From JACQHM01 sp964535215 (lineage in GTDB: Bacteria > Methylomirabilota > Methylomirabilia > Methylomirabilales > JACQHM01), in assembly GCA_964535215.1 (NCBI GenBank), contig CAZHST010000013.1, forward strand, positions 1 to 64,000: DNA of 64,000 nucleotides, in the 5' to 3' direction. Both the position numbers and the translations under genes were made by a program. This document shows positions 16,524-24,306 of the stretch, one piece after another; the first letter of the stretch is position 1, and each line of letters opens with the position of its first letter. Under the pieces are notes generated by a model. That model was not told the origin of the DNA. It did not search any database and worked only from the letters and a program-made list of their open reading frames with translations.

Positions 16524-16691
16524 ATACTGTTCCATACCTAACCGGAGAAGGCTGATGCATCTGGATTATTTTGGTAGTGAAGATGTCCTAAAGGCAGAGG
16601 GGAAGAAGGGAAGAGAATGGGGCATTTGACCAACAAGGGCATTTCACCCACCCTTCGTTTCAATCTGAAATCTAAAATCCCCTGCCCGCAG

Positions 16692-17399
16692 TTAGAGGAG
16701 ATTATATCTGAAGGCAAGGACGAGGGCTTCGAGTTTGGTATGCACCCCAAGCTTTCCCAGGATCCTCTGGGTGTGATTCCTCGCGGTGGCTGTGCTGATG
16801 TGGAGGGCTTCGGCGATCCCCTTGGCGGTTTCACCCCTGGCGATGAGCCTCAAGACCTCCTGCTCACGAGGGGTCAGGGCCCGAAGCGGGGAAGGAGGGT
16901 CTAAAGGGCGGGCCGGTTCCTTCTGAACCAACAAGGTGGCTTGACCGAGGAGGGTATGGATCCGTTCCAGGAGCCTCTCCGTCGCCACGTGGTTGGTGAC
17001 ATCTCGGAAGAGGTGGACCATAGTGAACAGGTCCGGAGACATGGATGGAACGACAATGACGCTCACATTGATCCAGATCGTCCGGCCTGTCTTGGTTCGG
17101 GTCAGGAGGTCGCTCGTCTCGACAGGTTCCCCTTTCTTCGCCGTTTCAAGGAGAGGGCACCCTGGACCACATAGCCGTTGCCCGGTGCGGCTCCTCCCGC
17201 CAAAGATCTCATAGCAGGGCTTCCCGAGCACCTCGCCGGCCTGGTACCCCAGGAGCCGCTCGGCCGCCTGGTTCCAAAGGATGACCCGCTGGGTCTGGTC
17301 AATGGCGAAGGCACCATCGGCAGCCCTCATAAACATCTCCAGAATGGCGGGGAGGCCACCTCCGATGCCAGGGGACTTCTCGTTGACGGCCTGACGCAA
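16692..17399 (-). CDS. PAS-LuxR transcriptional regulator with cysteine-containing PAS
   Basis: A 235-residue regulator: PAS domain (about 20-135, FAIDQTQRVILWNQAAERLLGY) and a C-terminal LuxR/NarL helix-turn-helix (about 170-230, LTPREQEVLRLIARGE ... HISTATARNHTQRILGKL). Inside the PAS are C62, C77 and C81 (PCYEIF ... LCGPGCPLLE), a cysteine set seen in a subgroup of PAS sensors and suggestive of metal, Fe-S or thiol redox sensing. There is no receiver or membrane segment, so the signal is probably cytoplasmic. The TTG start at 17399 is chosen for AAGGAG six bases upstream. Sits 14 bases downstream of the ABC permease gene and upstream of the U32 operon promoter. Confidence 0.82.
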   Translation of the reverse strand: MRQAVNEKSPGIGGGLPAILEMFMRAADGAFAIDQTQRVILWNQAAERLLGYQAGEVLGKPCYEIFGGRSRTGQRLCGPGCPLLETAKKGEPVETSDLLTRTKTGRTIWINVSVIVVPSMSPDLFTMVHLFRDVTNHVATERLLERIHTLLGQATLLVQKEPARPLDPPSPLRALTPREQEVLRLIARGETAKGIAEALHISTATARNHTQRILGKLGVHTKLEALVLAFRYNLL

Positions 17400-17413
17400 G
17401 ACCTTCTCCTTTC

Positions 17414-18214
17414 CTAGATCCCCCCCCGGCTCAGCCGGACGAGTTTGGCCTCTTTATCGAAGAGGGCCGTGGCGGCCAGGAGCATGGTGGCACTGAAGAC
17501 GGAAAGGGCCATGAGATCTACCAGGACGGGGAGATCCGCTTCCATAGGGGTCAGGGTGGCATGGGGGAGGAGGACATGCTTGAAGAGGTCGATCCCGTAG
17601 GTGAGGGGATTCAGGTACATAGGGATCTGGAGCAGATCCGGGAGCAGCTTCACCGGGTAGAGGCCCCCGCTTAAGAAGAACATGGGGAAGACAACGAAGT
17701 TCATGATGGTGGCGAAGTTCTCCAGGGAGTCGATCCTCGTCGCCATCAGCATCCCCAGCGAGGCAACGGCGAAGGAGGTGAGAAAGAGGAAGAAGAGGAG
17801 CAGGAGGAGCTGGAGGGGGCCAACCGGGAGCCTCAAGAACGGGACGAGGATCAAGAGGAGGAGGGCCTGGAAGACGGCCAGCAGGGTACCTCCCATGACC
17901 TTTCCCAGAACGAGGGTTAGGCGGGAGACGGGGGCGATCAGCATGATCCTGACAACCCCGAACTCCCGATCGTAGACGGTGGAGAGGGACGAGAGCATGG
18001 CGCCGAAGAGGACGACGATCCCCAGGACGCCAGGGAAGAGGAACTGCTGGTAGGAGATCCCTCCCTCCCCACCGAGGAGCCGATCGAAGCCAGGACCGAC
18101 GATGAAGAGCCAGAAGAGGGGGCGGGCGAGGGAGCTCCACAAACGACCCTTTTGGCGGAAGAACCGCTTGAATTCCCGGAGGACGATTACCGAGAGCGGC
18201 TTCAGCTGAAGCAT
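17414..18214 (-). CDS. ABC-2 type transporter permease (DrrB/NodJ-like)
   Basis: A 266-residue integral membrane protein with about six hydrophobic segments and the ABC-2 pattern: LREFKRFFRQK at the N-terminus, FPGVLGIVVLFGAMLSSLSTVYDREFG in the loop after segment two (quoted in part), then LLLLFFLFLTSFAVASLG and FPMFFLSGGLYPV near segment five. This family forms export channels for drugs, polyketides and polysaccharides. ATG 18214 overlaps the stop of the GlcG-like gene (ATGA). Its partner ATPase is the gene at 18764, with GlcG-like protein encoded between. Suggests export of the cluster's product or of a toxic intermediate. Confidence 0.88.
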   Translation of the reverse strand: MLQLKPLSVIVLREFKRFFRQKGRLWSSLARPLFWLFIVGPGFDRLLGGEGGISYQQFLFPGVLGIVVLFGAMLSSLSTVYDREFGVVRIMLIAPVSRLTLVLGKVMGGTLLAVFQALLLLILVPFLRLPVGPLQLLLLLFFLFLTSFAVASLGMLMATRIDSLENFATIMNFVVFPMFFLSGGLYPVKLLPDLLQIPMYLNPLTYGIDLFKHVLLPHATLTPMEADLPVLVDLMALSVFSATMLLAATALFDKEAKLVRLSRGGI

Positions 18215-18726
18215 CACTGCTGGGCCAGGTCCTTCATCAACGCGTCGATCCCTGCTTGGCAGGCCTGAGCGTCCTGATCCCCCCGGGCGCCGCTGGCCCC
18301 GCACCCTCCAATCACCGTCCCTCCCACGATAATGGGGAGGCCTCCTTCGAGGATCATCACCCGGTCGAGGTGCTGGATGCCGTAGGCCCGTCCGTCAGGC
18401 CGGGCGATGTCCTGCAGGGCCTTCGTCGGACGCTGGAAGAAAACGGCGGTCGCTGCTTTCCTGATGGCGACTTCGATGGAGCCGAGGAAGGCGTCGTCCA
18501 TTCGTTGGAAGTAGACCAAGTTGGCCCCATCGTCCACGATGGCGATGTTCAGCTTCCAGCCGTTTCTGATCGCCTCCAGTTCAGCGGCAGCGGCTACCTT
18601 CTTGGCAGCTTCCAGGGTGAGGGCCTTCTTCTCCCTAAGTTGCGCATGGCCAGGTTGAGCCAGGGCTAAGGCAAGGGCCAGAACAATACAGCCCCCGACG
18701 AACCACCGTAGACCTCTTCTCATCAT
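18214..18726 (-). CDS. GlcG/HbpS-like (DUF336) protein, exported
   Basis: A 170-residue protein with a clear Sec signal peptide (RRGLRWFVGGCIVLALALA, cut near QPGHA-Q) followed by the GlcG/PduO C-terminal fold: LTLEAAKKVAAAAELEA, NIAIVDDGANLVYFQRMDDA, SIEVAIRKAATA, GGLPIIVGGTVIGGCGASG. Family members bind haem or cobalamin or related ligands, and HbpS is an extracellular haem-binding sensor partner. Here it would be periplasmic. Being placed between the two exporter genes, overlapping the permease ATG, suggests it works with the transporter, perhaps as a product-binding protein. Two adjacent ATG codons (18726 and 18723) are both usable. Confidence 0.8.
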   Translation of the reverse strand: MMRRGLRWFVGGCIVLALALALAQPGHAQLREKKALTLEAAKKVAAAAELEAIRNGWKLNIAIVDDGANLVYFQRMDDAFLGSIEVAIRKAATAVFFQRPTKALQDIARPDGRAYGIQHLDRVMILEGGLPIIVGGTVIGGCGASGARGDQDAQACQAGIDALMKDLAQQ

Positions 18727-18763
18727 TCTCCCTCCTTAAGGTTAAGGTTTCACGGTTCTTGTC

Positions 18764-19678
18764 CTATCGAATCGCCCGCCCCGTTAGGTGGATGAAGACT
18801 TCGTTCAGGGAAGGCCGGGTAATGTTGATGGCCAGGATCTTTCCACCAAAGCTGCTTAAGAGACGGGGGAGGAGGGTCTCGGCGGAGTCCACCTCCAGGA
18901 AGAGACCGTCCTGGGTCCGCTTCGTCACCACCGCGAACTGCCTCCGGATTTCATCCTCCACCCTGGCATCGTCAGTCGTCTTCAGGTGGATGACCTCCCC
19001 TTTGATCGTCCGCTTCAGCGTCTCCGGGGTTCCCAGGGCGATGATCCTCCCGTGGTCGATGATCGCAACCCGGTCGCATCGCTCCGCCTCATCCAGGTAG
19101 TGGGTGGTCAGGAAGATGGTCATGTGCTCCTGTTCCCGCAGCCGGTTAATCAGGTCCCAGATCGCAACCCGGGCCTGCGGGTCTAATCCGAGGGTGGGCT
19201 CATCGAGGAAGAGGATCCTCGGGCGGTGGAGGAGACCTCTGGCGAGATCCACACGCCGTTTCAGGCCTCCCGAGAGGGTCTTGACCAGGGCATCCCTTCG
19301 ATCCGTTAGCTCCAGAACCTTCAGGGTCTCCCCGATCCGTTCCCGGGCCTCATGGCGCTTCATGTTGTAGAGGTAACAGGTAAGGAGGAGGTTCTCCTGT
19401 ACGGTCAGGTCCTTGTCAAGGGTCGTCTCCTGGAAGACAAGGCCGATGGCGTTTCGGACATGACGGGCCTCGGTTGTGCAGTCATATCCGTTGACTTTAG
19501 CCGATCCGGATGTCGGCTTCAAGAGGGTGCACAGCATATGGATGGTCGTGGTCTTGCCGGCGCCGTTTGGTCCCAGGAAGCCGAAGAACTCCCCGGCCTT
19601 GACCTCAAAGGTCACGCCGTCCACCGCCGTGGTGGCTCCAAAGCGCTTCACCAACCCTTTAGCCTCGATTGCCAGCAC
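18764..19678 (-). CDS. ABC transporter ATP-binding protein (DrrA-like)
   Basis: A 304-residue nucleotide-binding protein with Walker A GPNGAGKTTT, Q-loop VFQETT, signature LSGGLKRRVDLARGL, Walker B ILFLDEPTLGLDP and the switch histidine LTTHYLDEAERCD. The C-terminal 90 residues are the extra regulatory domain of DrrA/CcmA-type exporters. Start GTG 19678. Pairs with the ABC-2 permease downstream. It lies 68 bases after the aldehyde dehydrogenase gene in the same direction, so export is encoded within the pathway operon. Confidence 0.9.
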   Translation of the reverse strand: MLAIEAKGLVKRFGATTAVDGVTFEVKAGEFFGFLGPNGAGKTTTIHMLCTLLKPTSGSAKVNGYDCTTEARHVRNAIGLVFQETTLDKDLTVQENLLLTCYLYNMKRHEARERIGETLKVLELTDRRDALVKTLSGGLKRRVDLARGLLHRPRILFLDEPTLGLDPQARVAIWDLINRLREQEHMTIFLTTHYLDEAERCDRVAIIDHGRIIALGTPETLKRTIKGEVIHLKTTDDARVEDEIRRQFAVVTKRTQDGLFLEVDSAETLLPRLLSSFGGKILAINITRPSLNEVFIHLTGRAIR

Positions 19679-19746
19679 CGCTTTTCCCCGAGGTGGAGAA
19701 GGGGTTGTCTGGAGGTCGTCCGTCCAAGCCCCGCGGGAGGGTTGCC

Positions 19747-21234
19747 CTACAAGAGACCGAGGGAGACGAACTTCACCTCGAGGTACTCCTCGATCCCCCA
19801 GTGGCCTCCTTCCCGGCCGAGGCCGCTCTGTTTGACACCCCCGAAGGGGGCCTGAACGGTTCCGGGGAGGGGATCGTTCACCCCGACGATCCCGTACTCC
19901 AGCCGCTCGGCCACCCGGATGGCCCGGGATAGGTCCTTCGTGTAGAAGAAGGCGGCAAGGCCGGAGGGGAGGGCGTTGGCGAAGGAGAGGACCTCTTCCT
20001 CGGTCCTGAACGGGACGATGGGCACCACCGGCCCGAAGGTCTCCTCCTGCATGATCCGCATCTCGTGGGTGACTTGGGTGAGGACCGTCGGCTCATAGTA
20101 GTAGCCCTTCGCAAACTCCCCATCCTCCCGACGCCCTCCGCCGCAGAGGAGCTTGGCCCCTTTCGAGAGGGCTTCCTCCACATGATGCTTCACCTTCAGG
20201 AAGCCCCGCCTATCAATTAACGGCCCGACCTGCACGCTTTCATCCAGAGGATTTCCCATCTTGAGCCCGTTCACCAGCTTCACGAAATGACGGGTGAAAG
20301 GCTCCACCACCGCCTCATGGACGTAGATCCGGTTGGTGCAGATGCAGGTCTGGCCCGTATTCCGGAACTTCGACAGCAAAGCTCCTCTGGCGGCTGCCTC
20401 GAGATCGGCATCCTCGAAGACGATGAAGGGGGCATGACCACCCAGCTCCAGGGTGATCCTTTTCACCTGATCGGCGGCTCCCCGCATGAGAAGCCTCCCG
20501 ACCTCTACCGACCCGGTGAAGTTCACCTTCCGGACCAAGGGGTTCTCCAGGAACTCCCGCCCGATCTCCTCCGGCTCAAAGGCCGTGACCAGATTCGCGA
20601 CCCCGGGTGGCAGCCCAGCCTCTTCCAGAAGCTCGAAGATCGCGATGGCGGAAAGGGGAGTTTGCTCAGCCGGTTTCACCACCACCGTGCAGCCCGCGGC
20701 AAGGGCAGGGGCCAGGGGCCTTGTGATCCCGGCTGAGGGGAAGTTCCAGATGGTGATGATGGCGGCCACCCCCACAGGGCGTTTCAGCACGAGGAGACGC
20801 TTGCCCGGGGAGGAGGCCGGGATCACCTCGCCATAGACCCTTTTCGCCTCCTCGGCGAACCATCCGAGGAAATCGGCCGCGTAGAGGATCTCCCCCCGGG
20901 CCTCCGTGATTGGTTTGCCCTCCTCAAGGGTGAGGAGTTGGGCCAACTCCTCTTTATGGTCCAGCATCAGGTCCCGGGCTTTGAAGAGAATGGTGGCCCG
21001 ATCTTTGGGGGGGAGGTCGGCCCATGACGGGAACGCCCGTTGAGCGGCCTCGATGGCCCGGCGGGTCTCCTCCCGACCGGCCCAGGGGACCTGGGCGATC
21101 ACCTCACCGGTGGCAGGGTTTTCAACCGAGAAGGTCCGACCTGAATCGGCCTCGACCCATCGGCCCTCAATGAACATCCGCCAGGTTTTGACCTCCCCCT
21201 TTGAAACAAGAGCCCGGGCGCTCTCCATCGTCAT
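19747..21234 (-). CDS. NAD(P)-dependent aldehyde dehydrogenase, succinate-semialdehyde dehydrogenase-like
   Basis: A 495-residue ALDH with catalytic C297 (NTGQTCICTN), general base E263 (TLELGGHAPF), oxyanion N164 (IWNFPSAG; most relatives have PWN) and the GabD-like end NDPLPGTVQAPFGGVKQSG. GabD-type enzymes oxidise semialdehydes to acids, usually with NADP. In this cluster it could oxidise an aldehyde intermediate; it could also be a formaldehyde- or glycolaldehyde-stress gene in a methylotroph. ATG 21234 overlaps the stop of the SRPBCC gene (ATGA); an ATG at 21228 is an alternative. Substrate not determinable. Confidence 0.88.
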   Translation of the reverse strand: MTMESARALVSKGEVKTWRMFIEGRWVEADSGRTFSVENPATGEVIAQVPWAGREETRRAIEAAQRAFPSWADLPPKDRATILFKARDLMLDHKEELAQLLTLEEGKPITEARGEILYAADFLGWFAEEAKRVYGEVIPASSPGKRLLVLKRPVGVAAIITIWNFPSAGITRPLAPALAAGCTVVVKPAEQTPLSAIAIFELLEEAGLPPGVANLVTAFEPEEIGREFLENPLVRKVNFTGSVEVGRLLMRGAADQVKRITLELGGHAPFIVFEDADLEAAARGALLSKFRNTGQTCICTNRIYVHEAVVEPFTRHFVKLVNGLKMGNPLDESVQVGPLIDRRGFLKVKHHVEEALSKGAKLLCGGGRREDGEFAKGYYYEPTVLTQVTHEMRIMQEETFGPVVPIVPFRTEEEVLSFANALPSGLAAFFYTKDLSRAIRVAERLEYGIVGVNDPLPGTVQAPFGGVKQSGLGREGGHWGIEEYLEVKFVSLGLL

Positions 21235-21647
21235 GTCCTGTCCTCGGGGCAAGCCTGGGATTCCAGAAGCCCTTTTAGGAGGGCCAGCTCCTTCCTCACG
21301 TTGCCGATCAGGGTTTCGAACTGCCCGGGCGGGGCGCCAGGAGGCTCGAACTGGGTGAAGGTATAGACGACCCCGTCATCATTTTCCAAGAGCCGGGATG
21401 GGGAGGACCGGTACTTCCCTTCTGTCCCGTAGTAGAAATCGATCACACCGGTTTCTTTGTCGCTTTTCACGAACAGGTCCAGCTCCCCCCGGGGGGTCTG
21501 GACCTTGTAGATCTCGCCGGCCCTTGTGGGGGGGGCGAGGGCGAAGTCCACGGTCCAGAGGTGGAGGTTTTCGGGATTCGCGATGAACTGGAAGGCCTTC
21601 TCGAAAGAGGTCCGAATGGAGACACTTAAGGTTTCTGACCGTCGCAC
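21231..21647 (-). CDS. SRPBCC-fold (polyketide cyclase/START-like) small protein
   Basis: A 138-residue soluble protein. The opening SVSIRTSFEKAFQFIANPENLHLW, quoted here only in outline as S-V-x-I...F-x-F-I-A-x-P-x-N-L-x-x-W, is the hallmark of the SRPBCC helix-grip fold, and VYTFTQFEPPGAPPGQFE plus the long C-terminal helix LIGNVRKELALLKGLLE completes it. Such proteins bind hydrophobic ligands in a deep cavity, acting as cyclases, hydrolases or carriers. GTG start at 21647 with GAGG five bases upstream. It is 23 bases from the THI5-like gene and overlaps aldehyde dehydrogenase. Ligand unknown. Confidence 0.7.
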   Translation of the reverse strand: MRRSETLSVSIRTSFEKAFQFIANPENLHLWTVDFALAPPTRAGEIYKVQTPRGELDLFVKSDKETGVIDFYYGTEGKYRSSPSRLLENDDGVVYTFTQFEPPGAPPGQFETLIGNVRKELALLKGLLESQACPEDRT

Positions 21648-21670
21648 GGGAGCCTCGACACTCGTACCAG

Positions 21671-22618
21671 TTACGAAACGAGGGATGTGGTGAAGGTCCC
21701 TGAGGGGATATGGTCAACCCCTAGGACCTCCTTCCCACCGACCTTCAGGAGCTCGTCGAAGAGGCGGTGGATGCCCCTGATGGTCTCCTCATCCCACCCG
21801 GTCATGACCATCTCCCGCCACCCATCCCGGATGGCGTGGACCAGCCGGGGGTCAGCCCCCTCCATCATCTTCTCGCCGAGTTCCTCCCAGATCTGATCGT
21901 TCCGCTTCATATACCCGGCCACCTCCCGGAAGGCCCCGATGAAGCCCCGGAGGAGATCCGGGCGCTCTTCAACCACTTCCTCCCGGGTGACGAAGGCCGA
22001 GATCGGGATCCTCTCTTTTGTCCCGGCCAACTCCTGCACAAGCTCGACCATGTCAACGACCTTCCGGTACCGGCCGGTGAACAGGAACACGGGCACATAC
22101 TGCCAGAAGAGGAGGGCGCCGTCCACCTCGCCTCTCTCCAGGGCATGGTTCAGCCTCGATTTCGAGAGGGCCTCGACGACGATCGCCTCCTCCTGGGGAT
22201 CGAAGCGGTAGAGCTTTCGGCAAGCGGCCCGGGTGACTACCCAGTTCTTGTCATGAATCCGGACGACGCCGATCCGTTTCCCCCGGATGTCAGGGAGGGT
22301 GTGGATCGGGGATCCGTTGGGGACGATGAGACTTCCGATGGTCTGGCCGTACGGAAAGAAGGACGTGATCGGTAGGCCTTTGGCCCGTTCCCGGGCGATG
22401 GAGATCCAGTCAATATCGATGAGATCAGCCTCCCCCTTCTGGAGGGCCAGCTCGACAGACTCCAAAGCCTGCTGGACCTGATCAACGGCATATTTGATCT
22501 CCAGCTTGAATCCGTGCTTTCGATCCACGCCGAGCTTCTGAATCGTGTACATGACGAAACGAGGGGTCCCTGTCGTCTCGAAGGCCCCCCGCAAGATTGG
22601 GAGAGTTTCGCGGCCCAT
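21671..22618 (-). CDS. NMT1/THI5-like periplasmic-binding-protein-fold protein 2, cytoplasmic
   Basis: A 315-residue paralogue of the gene at 12612. Shared blocks: TPRFVMYTIQKLGVDRKHGF, EADLIDIDWISIARERAKG, RGKRIGVVRIHDKNWV, ACRKLYRFDPQEE, VDGALLFWQY and a common C-terminal FDELL plus IPSGTFT. No signal peptide: the N-terminus is MGRETLPILRGAFET. Start ATG 22618 follows AAAGGAGGAGGA directly; an ATG at 22639 would add seven residues. Two paralogues kept in one pathway suggest two related ligands or a heterodimer. Possible roles are a THI5-like enzyme or an intracellular binding protein. Confidence 0.75.
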   Translation of the reverse strand: MGRETLPILRGAFETTGTPRFVMYTIQKLGVDRKHGFKLEIKYAVDQVQQALESVELALQKGEADLIDIDWISIARERAKGLPITSFFPYGQTIGSLIVPNGSPIHTLPDIRGKRIGVVRIHDKNWVVTRAACRKLYRFDPQEEAIVVEALSKSRLNHALERGEVDGALLFWQYVPVFLFTGRYRKVVDMVELVQELAGTKERIPISAFVTREEVVEERPDLLRGFIGAFREVAGYMKRNDQIWEELGEKMMEGADPRLVHAIRDGWREMVMTGWDEETIRGIHRLFDELLKVGGKEVLGVDHIPSGTFTTSLVS

Positions 22619-22652
22619 TCCTCCTCCTTTGAGCACCATGGATCCGGGTTTC

Positions 22653-24287
22653 CTACCGCTCCTTCGGTTTGAAGGTCACCTCCATCATTGAACCAAGCAG
22701 CCTGACCTCGACACTCCCGAGCCATCGCTTGTCCTGGAAAGGATGATCGTCCCGGTAATGGGGCCCCCGGCTTTCCTCCCGTGTCAGGGCCGACACCGTG
22801 ACCGCTTCAGCCACCACGCACATCCCCTGGAGGGTCCGATGGTGGAGCCACTCCTTCGGGTTCCGGATGGCGCATCCTTCCAGGAAGGATCGGCAGGCCT
22901 GGATCTCTTCCTGGGCCTTCCTGAGGGAGGCGCCGGAGCGGAAGAGGCCAACCTGTTCCCACATGATCCGGCGGAGGTGGGCTTCAACCTCTGGCAGGGA
23001 GGCCTCTCCGGGCCGCCGGTGGAACTCCAAGGGCGAAACCGGTGTCGGGATTGACCGCCTGGTCCTGGCGTAGAGAGCGGCCTCCCGTCCCGCTAAGGCC
23101 CCTGAGACCTGGGTGTGGGCGACGGCATTCCCCCCGAAGCGCTTCGCCCCGTGCACGCCTCCAACGGCCTCGCCGGCGGCGTAGAGACCGGGGATTTCAG
23201 TCCTCCCTCTGGTCTTCACCTTGACCCCCCCGGTGAACAGATTGGCCCGGACCCCAACCACCAAAAAATCCTTTCGAGGATCGATGCCGTTCCGGAGGAG
23301 GGCGTCGAACAAGAAGGGGTACCGGTCCCGCCAAACCTCCATGGGGATAGCTGTGGCGTCCAGGTAGATCCCCCCGTCAACACCCCGGCCCTCCGCGACC
23401 TCTTTCAACAAGAGCCTTGGCATCTCCTCCCGGAACGAGGCCTCCTCCCCGAGAGGGTTATGCGGGAGGATGAAGCGCTCGCCCAAGACGTTCCTCAAGA
23501 CCCCACCAAAGCTGAAGAGATCAGGGGGGAGATTCGTTTCCAGAGATTGAGGGCGGAGGAGGCGACAGGGGTTGAACTCGACGAACTCCATGTCCTTGAT
23601 GGTTGCCCCAACGTCCAGGGCAAGGGTGTAGGAGTCCCCCGTCAGATCCTGGCTGTTCGAGGTGACCGCATAGAGCCATCCGGCCCCACCGGTGGCCAGG
23701 ATCACGGCCCGGGCCGGCAGAAAGACGACCTCGCCTGTTGTGGTATCGAAGCCAAAGGCCCCCCCTACTTCCCCATCATACCGGAAAAGCTTCACGATGG
23801 GGAGGTGATTGATCAGGGTGACCCCCAAACGCCGGGCCTGTTCAGCCAAGGGCCGGGTCAGGGAAGATCCCCTGACCGAAAACCCGTACCCGGTATAGTC
23901 AGGTTCGATCCCTGAGGGGAGGAGGGCCCCATCGCCCCGGCCGAGGAGAAACCCTCCCTTTTTCCTATGCAACTTCACCCCCAGGGCTTCAAGGGCCAGG
24001 ATCTCCTTCCCGGCATGGGTCACCAGCTCTTCGACCAGGGCCTCATCGTTCAAAAACTTCCCAACGGCCATCGTATCCTTGAAGTGGACCTCCACCGCCT
24101 CGGGAGGGTCTGTAGGAAGGGCAGCAATCATGGAGCAGCCAGCGTACATGGTGCTCCCGCTCCGTCCGGCCTCCTCTTTACAGACCAGGACCACATCGTC
24201 CACGAGCTTCTTCGCCTCGATGGCCGCCCGGAGGCCGGCCCCCCCTCCACCAACCACGAGGACATCACAGGGTTCAAGGATTCGCAT
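22653..24287 (-). CDS. Fumarate reductase/succinate dehydrogenase-like FAD flavoprotein
   Basis: A 544-residue soluble FAD protein: Rossmann GGGGAGLRAAIEA at residues 13-25, EEAGRSGSTMYAGCSM, ILATGGAGWLY, and the family motif AAGEAVGGVHGAKRFGGNAV, followed by the helical C-terminal domain with EESRGPHYRDDHPF. No partner iron-sulfur or membrane-anchor subunit is nearby, so it is not respiratory complex II. Related stand-alone proteins include L-aspartate oxidase, APS reductase alpha and small-molecule dehydrogenases. It probably desaturates or reduces a pathway intermediate. Start ATG 24287, 19 bases after the Pht5-like gene; a longer upstream extension has no family match. Confidence 0.82.
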   Translation of the reverse strand: MRILEPCDVLVVGGGGAGLRAAIEAKKLVDDVVLVCKEEAGRSGSTMYAGCSMIAALPTDPPEAVEVHFKDTMAVGKFLNDEALVEELVTHAGKEILALEALGVKLHRKKGGFLLGRGDGALLPSGIEPDYTGYGFSVRGSSLTRPLAEQARRLGVTLINHLPIVKLFRYDGEVGGAFGFDTTTGEVVFLPARAVILATGGAGWLYAVTSNSQDLTGDSYTLALDVGATIKDMEFVEFNPCRLLRPQSLETNLPPDLFSFGGVLRNVLGERFILPHNPLGEEASFREEMPRLLLKEVAEGRGVDGGIYLDATAIPMEVWRDRYPFLFDALLRNGIDPRKDFLVVGVRANLFTGGVKVKTRGRTEIPGLYAAGEAVGGVHGAKRFGGNAVAHTQVSGALAGREAALYARTRRSIPTPVSPLEFHRRPGEASLPEVEAHLRRIMWEQVGLFRSGASLRKAQEEIQACRSFLEGCAIRNPKEWLHHRTLQGMCVVAEAVTVSALTREESRGPHYRDDHPFQDKRWLGSVEVRLLGSMMEVTFKPKER

Positions 24288-24306
24288 CGAACATCCAACA
24301 GGAAGG

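Noticed and set aside
12612..22618. Thiamine HMP synthase THI5
   Set aside because: The cysteine-rich THI5 motif is missing and no thiamine gene is nearby; similarity is only at superfamily level.
22653..24287. Respiratory fumarate reductase/succinate dehydrogenase
   Set aside because: No iron-sulfur or membrane-anchor subunit genes beside it; it sits among pathway genes.
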